Made by a program: the position numbers and the translations under genes. From assembly GCA_013054445.1 (NCBI GenBank), contig JAAMPI010000831.1:1-24793 (forward strand): a DNA stretch of 24,793 nt, in the 5' to 3' direction. The DNA comes from Cudoniella acicularis. Its lineage: Eukaryota > Ascomycota > Leotiomycetes > Helotiales > Helotiaceae. Positions within the stretch are counted from its first letter, which is position 1, and each line of letters starts with the position of its first letter. The notes under the pieces were generated by a model. It made no database searches, was not told the origin of the DNA, and saw only the letters and a program-made list of their open reading frames with translations. Shown here in pieces: positions 18,283-24,793 of this stretch.

Positions 18283-20754
18283 ATGGTGGCAATCATGAAA
18301 TCGCCTCTTTCACTTGTTCCTTTCCTCCTTTCGAGCATTCTTCCTGCGATCGCAGCATCCAATGGCACCCTTTTCACACCAGAGGCTATGTTGAGTGCGC
18401 CTCGACGTAGTACAGCGATCCCTAATGCCGCGGGTACCTTGGCGTTGTATACTTCTACGACATGGAACTTCACTACTCACAAGAGAAAGTATGCCTTATC
18501 TGTAATGGATTTGTCGAATGGCAGCTCCCGGCTCTTCAGCAATTCAAGCGCGGTCAGAAACGCCATCTGGTTGGGAAATGGCACTCTGATTTTGTGGCTC
18601 GTCTCGGAGGATGATGGATCAAGCAGTTTTCATGTTGGCGATGCTACCAAGCTAAATGCCAAGTAAGTAACATTTTCCAGAACAGTATTGCAAGTTCTGT
18701 TCCCGGATCTCCCGGAATTTGTGTGGTTCTCATCTATATATAACGCAAGACCCACACATTTAGTATAAATGTAATTGTGCTAACTTTCATAGACCTATTG
18801 CAGCAGGATCCGTGCCAGGATCAATCGACGGCGTGAAAGTCGTCGAGATTGGCAATGGCAAATTTGGAGTGGCTTTCATGGGCACTGCTTCCCCGAATGG
18901 AACCTTGTATAATTCTGCACTTGAAGAAACTCCCGTGTCGTCAGGCAGAATGTATACCAGGGTTTTTGTGAGACATTGGGACACATGTATGTTTGCAAGA
19001 GCAAGGGTGTGAGGTGAAATGCCACTAACTTTAACAGATCTCACTCCACAGCGAAATAGCATTTGGTACGCATCTTTGTCAACCACTTCTGTCAATGGAA
19101 CTGTGAGTTACAAGTTGAGCGATCCAATCAATGCTCTGAACGGAACCGGGCTCGAGTCACCGGTTCCTCCCTCTGGTAGCACAGACAAGTATGCCGTCAG
19201 CTCGTCACAGTATCGAATACTCCACTGACATCTTGTAGCTACGATATTAGCACTGCGGGAATTGTCTTCGTGGCCAAGGATCCGACACTCAACCCAGTCA
19301 CAACAACAAAATCAGATGTGTATTATCTCCCTCTCAAAACCTTTACCGAATCAGCACCTGCGCCACAAATCATTACAACGCCTAACCTTGAGGGTGCTTC
19401 TACTTCACCTGTGTTTTCACCAGCCAGCCCCGCCGTTGCATTCGTCCGCATGAAAGGAATCTCGTATGAAAGTGACAAAAACCGTCTCCTGCTGGTCCCA
19501 GATATCACGAAAGGCACCGAAGCGCTAGAATTCTTCGCCTCCCATAATAGCCTGGGAGGTTGGGACCGTAGTGCTGGAGGTGCTGCTTTCAGTGTGGATG
19601 GCAAGACGATATTCATGCTAGTTGAAGATTTTGCTCGAGTGCGGTTATTCAGTGTAGCTGCTGACCCATCAACCAAAACACTGCCAGAGCAGCTCACTTC
19701 AGATGGTGCAGTGTCAGGTATGCATCCTCTCGCCGACGGCAGAGTGCTCATCAGTAGCACGAACTTTCTGGACAACTCCATTTTCTCGTGGGTCGACCCA
19801 GTCCTTGCCGCAAAAAGCAACGCAACCAAAGGAGTTACACTCATCAGCGCAAACCTAAAAAACGGAGCAACCTATGGAATCTCCCGAAGCCAGATCTCGG
19901 AGTTCTATTACCAAGGTGACGGGAATTATATGTGCCACGCTTGGATTATCAAGCCTTCATATTTCAAAGAAGGCGATACTTATCCACTCGCATTCTACAT
20001 TCATGGTGGTCCTCAAAGCGCAACTGAAGATGCCTGGTCTAGTCGTTGGAACATGATGCTTTACGCTGAACAGGGCTACATCCTCGTCGCTTTCAACCCT
20101 ACTGGGTCAACTGGGTTTGGTCAATCTCTCACTGATGGAATCCAAAATCAATGGGGTGGCCATCCATACAACGACCTCGTCAAAGGCTGGGAATACATTG
20201 AAGAAAACCTCTCATATGTCGACACCGACCGAGCAATAGCTCTTGGCGCTTCATACGGTGGTTACATGATATACTGGGTACAAGGCCACGACCTCGGTCG
20301 CAAATTCAAAGCCTTGTTCGCGCACGACGGCTCTTTCAACACGCTGGCCCAGTATTCATCCGAAGAACTATGGTTCACACAGCATGATTTCAACGGGACG
20401 CTTTGGGACAACTATGGCAACTACGAACGCTGGAATCCCGCTGCCCATACCAAGAATTGGTCAACTCCTCAACTTATCGTGCATAACGAGCGCGATTACA
20501 GGCTTCCTATTGCAGAGGGTCTGGCAGCTTTTAATGTTTTGCAGGCGAGGGGTGTACCAAGCAAGTTCTTGAGCTTCCCAGATGAGAATCATTGGGTTTT
20601 GAAGCCGGAGAATAGCTTGGTGTGGCATAAGACGGTGTTGGATTGGCTGAATGGCTATGCTGGCTTGCCTAGCTATTCCAAGCCTGAGGATGAGATATAC
20701 AGGGCGACTCTGATGAATGGACCTTGGGTGCTGAGTGGTAATGGCAGTACTTAA
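18283..20754 (+). CDS. Secreted dipeptidyl-peptidase V (S9 prolyl oligopeptidase family)
   Basis: Extracellular serine exopeptidase that removes N-terminal dipeptides, used by fungi in protein digestion. Four exons: 18283-18662, 18793-18986, 19038-19188 and 19239-20754. The introns are 130, 51 and 50 bp, starting GTAAGT, GTATGT and GTATGC, each with a CTAAC or CTGAC branch site. The product is 746 residues, close to known fungal DPP V enzymes. A signal peptide covers the first 25 or so residues (SLVPFLLSSILPAIA). A beta-propeller-like N-terminal half with many N-glycosylation sites is followed by an alpha/beta-hydrolase domain. The catalytic triad is visible: S580 in GASYGGYM, D661 in HNERDYR and H693 in DENHW. 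YIHGGPQ and FNPTGSTGFGQ are the usual oxyanion and loop motifs. A TTG three codons upstream is not the start. The gene appears intact. Confidence 0.93.
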
Positions 20755-20983
20755 TCATAGATTATGAGATTCTCTCCATTTGTGGGCCTTATATCAGATC
20801 GTGAGTACCTCTTCTGGTGTGAGTGTCTCATTGGCTCAATTTGAGGACTCAGATCATAGAACCGGGGTCTAGGTTGAGAACTAATTTCGAGGATTCAAAC
20901 CTTCGTGAGTAAGATGTTTTTCTAAATATTTTGATTATTACAGCAGAGTACACCTACTTTGTCGACAAACAGTTCATCTCAAC

Positions 20984-21376
20984 TTAAGCCCACAATTCGA
21001 ACGCCTTTTCAAGGCATTCCTTCGACCCCGCAATACTCATCGTCGCGCCTTCCTCAACTAAAAATCCACTTACATGTTGCAGGAAGCTGCCATCTTCAGC
21101 TATTCTCCGCAGCACCTTCCTCACATCCCCCACATCAGCAAAAAGTTGGACACTAGACACTCTTTCCCTTTCTCCCCGTTGCCTAGCCACCACACTAACC
21201 ATGCGAAGATAGATATCTCTACCCGTTTGTTTCTTCCGTCTTTCTCTTCTTCTCCAAACATCATCGACAACATCACACATTCGCTTACTCGACATCATTT
21301 TCATCAAGACATTTGTTATTTCATCAAGCTCCAGAATTGTTCGAATAGGACGCCCTCGCTCGCTTCTACGCTGATA
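20984..21376 (-). pseudogene. 3' fragment of an unrecognised gene, cut by the transposon
   Basis: A reverse frame stays open from the TA target site at 21375-21376 to a TAA at 20984, 130 codons. The first ATG is at 21304. The protein is basic in the middle (WRRRERRKKQTGRD) and ends in a plausible globular segment (VRKVLRRIAEDGSFLQHVSG, then MSIAGSKECLEKAFELWA). I do not recognise the family. The frame lacks a proper 5' end on this side of the element. With one TA removed, it joins in register to an open reverse frame at 22728-22985. That could mean a disrupted gene, but the far side also carries convincing forward coding sequence. Confidence 0.4.
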
Positions 21377-21417
21377 CTGTAAGAGTAGGGGCCATTACCC
21401 TACGCCCACTTAAGCGA
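21377..21417 (+). repeat. Left terminal inverted repeat
   Basis: A 41-bp terminus starting CTGTAAGAGTAGGGG and ending ACTTAAGCGA. It is the inverted partner of 22685-22725. Confidence 0.93.
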
Positions 21418-21504
21418 GAGACATCGACGCGTCTATTTTTCGACGCCTTCCTTTTATAATTTATCCTTAAATCAACCACCAATACAAATCCCTTAATATT
21501 AAAG

Positions 21505-22605
21505 ATGCAAGACTCGATCCTATCAAGCCCTCTTCGAGGCAATCCGGATGGCGATTGGCCTACTCCTGTGCACGTAGTAATTTGAGCTTATACACGCGAT
21601 AGATTCTCATAACGCGAAATCGTCGATAAGACTAGTGTGCCACGACGGTCAATTCGGACGATATTAAGACAAGAATCTAGCCGGCGATTACAAAAAAATA
21701 AAGTTTATAAGCTTCATTTAATGTCTATAAGAGAAATCCGCTACTATATTTGCTATGTCGTAAAAGACTAGTCGACGCGCCGGCTGTTATTTTCGCAGGT
21801 CAAAGCCTCGCTAGGAGTCGAGGCCTCTATTTAAACCATCTGTCGAGAACTCCGCCGCGCAGGCTAACGCCACTATATTACATGCCCAAGATCCTATATA
21901 TCACGCTAGCAAGCTAAGAAGAAATTAGGATTCGTATTAGAACACCGGTGGTAGGGAACAACGGACTATATAGCACATAGGGATGATAGTAAACCTAGGG
22001 GCGACTAGCGGAAGGTGATTTGGTCGAACGAAGCTACGTTTAAGGTTAGGAAGAGTAAAAGGATCTAGGTTATACGGAGGGTAGACGAAAAAAGCTATAC
22101 GAATTGTATACGGTCGATATATAGGTCAGGGAGGTTTTCGGTCATGATTTAGGGGGCTATTAGATAGAATTATAAGTCGGAATTAGTCTTTATAGAGAGC
22201 CTTCCTAAACGTAAGGGTGTTTGTTCTAAGGCCTATCTCGAACAAGTTCTAGAACCTATAGTTTTTCCGCTGTTTAAAGAACTCGGGCCAGAGTATATCT
22301 TTATAGAAGATAGTTTAAAGGTCTATACGGGGCATACCCGGCTTCCACGGCTATAACACGGCATTCACGGCATTTATTCGCCACCTTCTTCTCTAGATTT
22401 AAACCTGATCAAGAAAGTTTAGTGCTAGATAAAAGAAGAGCTGAAGAAATTACTATATATACCGAAAAATAGGGAGGATATACGTAGGGAGCTTTAAAAG
22501 CTTTAGGATCAGGTAGATCTACGTGACTTTCGGCATTATACAGAGTAATTAACCTATAAAATTAAGGATGTGACTAAAGTACGTGGATTAACTACTATTA
22601 GTTAA
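21505..22605 (+). pseudogene. Tc1/mariner DDE transposase, 17 in-frame stops
   Basis: From the ATG at 21505 to a final TAA at 22603, 367 codons stay in one frame with no insertion or deletion, but 17 premature stops lie between (first TGA at 21583, last TAA at 22546). Recognisable parts are a helix-turn-helix (REIVDKTSVPRRSIRTIL), CRELRRAG, then the catalytic core. VIWSNEATF at 22015-22041 matches the usual WSDE block with the first catalytic Asp now Asn (AAC at 22027). FIED at 22300-22311 keeps the second Asp. LDLNLIKKV matches the usual PDLNPIE block with the third acidic residue now Lys (AAG at 22411). Several stops sit where the family has Trp (TGG to TAG), for example in VMI-stop-GAI. 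All these changes are G-to-A or C-to-T. The C-terminus KIKDVTKVRGLTTIS is also typical. Confidence 0.9.
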
Positions 22606-22684
22606 TTCGTAATCCGAACTTTGGCTTAAAATAATATGAATCGTAATTTTAGTGAGTTTTAAAAGGAGGCCATTTTGATGATTT

Positions 22685-22725
22685 TCGCTTAAGTGGGCGT
22701 AGAGTAATGGCCCCTACTCTTACGA
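22685..22725 (-). repeat. Right terminal inverted repeat
   Basis: A 41-bp terminus from TCGCTTAAGT to CTCTTACGA. It is the reverse complement of the left repeat with three C/T differences. Confidence 0.93.
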
Positions 22726-22791
22726 TATTCTCCCAACTTCGGTTTGCACAAATCAGGACAGTGCGCCACAGTTCCACAGTGTCTCCGAACG

Positions 22792-24094
22792 ATGGCTCCT
22801 CGATCCCGATTTCGAACACCCTCAACACCCTCTGGCGTAGCGACACTTCCGAAGCCCAGTCTGGGTGAAGATGATATCGAACTTTCCTTGTAGCGCTCGT
22901 ATGGAACAGCTACTGCCGCACCCGATGACATAAGTGCAGATGCTCCTGCTCCTGGAGCCCTCTCTACAAGCGAGAAGTTCGACATCTTGTTTGCGTATGC
23001 TACTGTCCAATCGGTCGCACATTACCTCGGACGGTATATAATGCATCAGGTTAGACATTTCCTATACCATTCTGACGGCCCACTGACCACTTTCAAATAG
23101 ATGAGTTATCCATTCCTACACGCGTGTGTTCAACTTGGACTTGTGGTGATAGGCTGCCAGATTTATTTCTGGTGCACTGGCTGCAAACGGCGATATCCCT
23201 CAACGACTTCCAAACTCCGGTTCTTGGGTTTTGCAACCCTTTTCATGGTCACAAGTTGTCTCTCAAATTTCTTCAGCTCCCTGTAAGTGCCGTTACTTTG
23301 ATGACACGTACCTAGTGCTTCTGCTAACAAATAAAACCTACATGTTCGCCCAGAGTGATATTAACATCGAGTGGATGAAATTCCTAGTCACGATTTCGGT
23401 TGCTGCCATTGTTTGGTTGAATTCTCATCTACCCACAAATCTTTGCTGGATTCTCATCCTACTGCTATTCGTTGGAGGTCTCATGACGTCAGGGTTACCA
23501 GGATATCTTTCAGATCTCGACACCAGAGATACGGTTATCAGCACTTTGACCGACCTTGCCAGCGTTTTGTTGGTGTCGTGGCAGACCGTGTGGCTAAATA
23601 GCCTTTTATCTACGCCTTCGGTACCAACAATACCAGAGCTGCTTTTCCCCGCTTCACTGATAACTCTCGTAGAAGCTACTTTGTTTTTGGCGGTAAAAGC
23701 GCTCATCAAATCCGAGTTGGAGACCATCCTCTCAGAAATGTCCTGGCAACCATGGTTGGTTATGGAAGTATCAGGGGCGAATATGGTGCTTGCATTCCTA
23801 ATTGAGCCTGTGTCGTTTTATGTAAACAAGAATGCTGGCCCACTCAACTTGAGCGTTTACGGCCAGCTCGGGGAAAGTATGGCAGTGCTAATTCACAGAT
23901 TGAATCCGGAAGGCATTAAAATCGCATCAGGTCCGGGGATGGCAGTCGGAATCGTCGGATATAGTCTCACAGCAGGAGGAGGATTCTTGTACACTTTGTT
24001 TGATCTGAGCAAGAAGTTTCGCAAAGGTTGTCGTAGGTGGATTGGCGAGGTCAAAAGACACATCCAGCGCACGAGAAGTGTGGAGGCTGCATAA
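22792..24094 (+). CDS. Fungal multi-span membrane protein, possible nonsense codon near the N-terminus
   Basis: Main exons are 22792-23049, 23101-23282 and 23356-24094. The introns are 51 bp (GTTAGA, CACTGACC branch, AATAG) and 73 bp (GTAAGT, TGCTAACA branch, CAGAG). The product would be about 392 residues: a polar proline-rich N-terminus, then about eight hydrophobic segments. These include LGLVVIGCQIYFW, FLVTISVAAIVW, LCWILILLLFVGGLM, VEATLFLAVKAL and GIVGYSLTAGGGFLY, and the tail is basic. I do not recognise the family. A TAG at 22891-22893 (codon 34) breaks exon 1. It could be a CAG-to-TAG change spreading from the neighbouring RIP-hit transposon, or the end of an in-frame 57-bp intron (22837-22893, GTAGCG...TTGTAG), which would leave 373 residues. 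The last intron's CAGAG acceptor is also unusual, since the nearer CAG shifts the frame. Confidence 0.6.
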
Positions 24095-24478
24095 GACGGT
24101 TCAGTGGGTACACTTATGGTCGGAGACCAGTGAGGTTGTGCTCATACAGATAGGAAGACAGCGATAGAGGATATGGTGGAGAAAACTGACAAAAGTAATC
24201 AGGAAGGATTTGGCTGGCGCGCTTGTTTATTTAATCACAAATTCATTTGCAGCAATGTGGTGGAGGGACAATAGAAATTCCGACGTAGGGTCAGGACAGC
24301 GAATACAAAATCATTCCAAAGAATAGAAACTCTGTTTTCGTGAGGAAGTGTCAGTGACTTGGTCTGGGAGAAGGCAAGCCTGAATTTCTTGAAGTAAAAA
24401 CGTGAGTGCCGTATAACGCCAACAATACCACCTCCAAATCACCCACACCCATCAAATATCCACATCCACTGACCTTTC
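24095..24478. other. Convergent 3' intergenic region
   Basis: About 385 bp between the stop of the forward membrane-protein gene and the stop of the reverse gene at the right edge. It holds both 3' UTRs; nothing else is recognised. Confidence 0.5.
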
Positions 24479-24793
24479 TCACTTCCACTGATAATGCCAA
24501 CTATACAACAACCCCGCATACTCTCTATACCTCTGACTCTCCCTCCCCTCTACCCTCTCAATCTTCTCCAACACCTCATCCATCAATCTCATTCCCGCCC
24601 CTGCCTCTTCCCACCCGCCAATGGCGTATTTTGCGAGCGCGAGTTGGATTGTGGTTTCGATTGTCCTTGTGTCATCTGGGCCGTAGATGGCGGTGTAGAC
24701 TTTGACGAGAGATTGGTATGTTTTTGCTAGGAGGGGTGAGAGGTTGGGAGTGGAGTGCGTGGTTTGGGAACTTTGGGGGATGGTGGTTTGGGA
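24479..24793 (-). CDS. 3' end of a gene with TPR-like helices (partial)
   Basis: The reverse frame is open from the right edge of the window to a TGA at 24479-24481, 104 codons. It has no start here because the gene begins outside the window. The peptide has paired amphipathic helices, LLAKTYQSLVKVYTAIYG followed by TTIQLALAKYAIGGWEEAGA and MRLMDEVLEKIERVEG. This spacing (aromatic, small residue, A/G at turns) resembles tetratricopeptide repeats of the kinesin-light-chain type common in fungal proteins. It ends YAGLLYSWHYQWK. The function of the full protein is unknown. Confidence 0.6.
   Translation of the reverse strand, partial: SQTTIPQSSQTTHSTPNLSPLLAKTYQSLVKVYTAIYGPDDTRTIETTIQLALAKYAIGGWEEAGAGMRLMDEVLEKIERVEGRESQRYREYAGLLYSWHYQWK

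Larger units (their letters stand above)
21377..22725 (+). mobile_element. Tc1/mariner-type DNA transposon, RIP-inactivated
   Basis: A complete 1,349-bp element flanked by TA on both sides (21375-21376 and 22726-22727), the Tc1/mariner target duplication. The 41-bp terminal inverted repeats match at 38 positions, and all three differences are C versus T, as expected from C-to-T mutation after insertion. The interior is one transposase frame. Its high A+T content and many stop codons without frame loss point to RIP. It inserted about 65 bp upstream of the ATG of a membrane-protein gene. Confidence 0.92.

Noticed and set aside
19323..19844. Reverse 173-codon ORF
   Set aside because: It is antisense to the dipeptidyl-peptidase exon 4 and has no independent support.
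24406..24730. Forward ORFs rich in Pro, Ser and Thr
   Set aside because: The reverse strand carries a continuous open frame with TPR-like helices to the window edge, so these are shadows.

Overview
The window looks like nuclear DNA of a filamentous ascomycete (Pezizomycotina). Genes carry short introns of about 48-130 nt with GT...AG ends and CTAAC/CTGAC-type branch sites, and transcription switches strand often. Conserved housekeeping genes sit beside A+T-rich stretches and a transposon whose mutations look like repeat-induced point mutation (RIP: C to T on either strand, preferably at CpA). I cannot name the genus from sequence alone.

Layout. 1-937: a weak reverse ORF, then an intact cupin gene (+). 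1257-3021: two diverged tandem genes of the phosphoglycerate-mutase/histidine-phosphatase superfamily (+), both lacking the C-terminal half of the fold. 3393-5227: a degraded fungal membrane-protein gene of DUF6536 type (-). 5873-6169: a relic of the membrane tail of a DUF6594-type protein (+). 6170-9830: gene-poor DNA with A+T-rich blocks and a candidate solo LTR; I recognise no functional gene. 9887-12484: an accessory island with a divergent pair, an F-box-like gene (-) and a predicted secreted protein gene (+), each interrupted by one in-frame stop and flanked by A+T-rich DNA. 12485-14485: mostly relic or non-coding sequence with short CACGTG and GTTCAGC repeats, plus a small hypothetical ORF.

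14486-20754 is the stable core. A cleavage stimulation factor subunit 2 / Rna15-type RNA-binding protein (-) and prohibitin-2 (+) are divergently transcribed from a 468-bp intergenic region. A four-exon secreted dipeptidyl-peptidase V (S9 family, +) follows.

20984-24094: a reverse-strand gene fragment abuts a complete 1,349-bp Tc1/mariner-type element (41-bp inverted repeats, TA duplication). Its transposase frame keeps its register over 367 codons but has 17 premature stops and lost catalytic residues. A multi-span membrane protein gene (+) lies just beyond the element. The right edge holds the 3' end of a reverse-strand gene with a TPR-like helical sequence.

No operon-like functional system is visible. 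The most informative signals are the RIP-type decay of the transposon, similar single nonsense changes in nearby single-copy genes, and the truncated or relic copies of several fungal families at the left. I see no convincing tRNA, rRNA or CRISPR.
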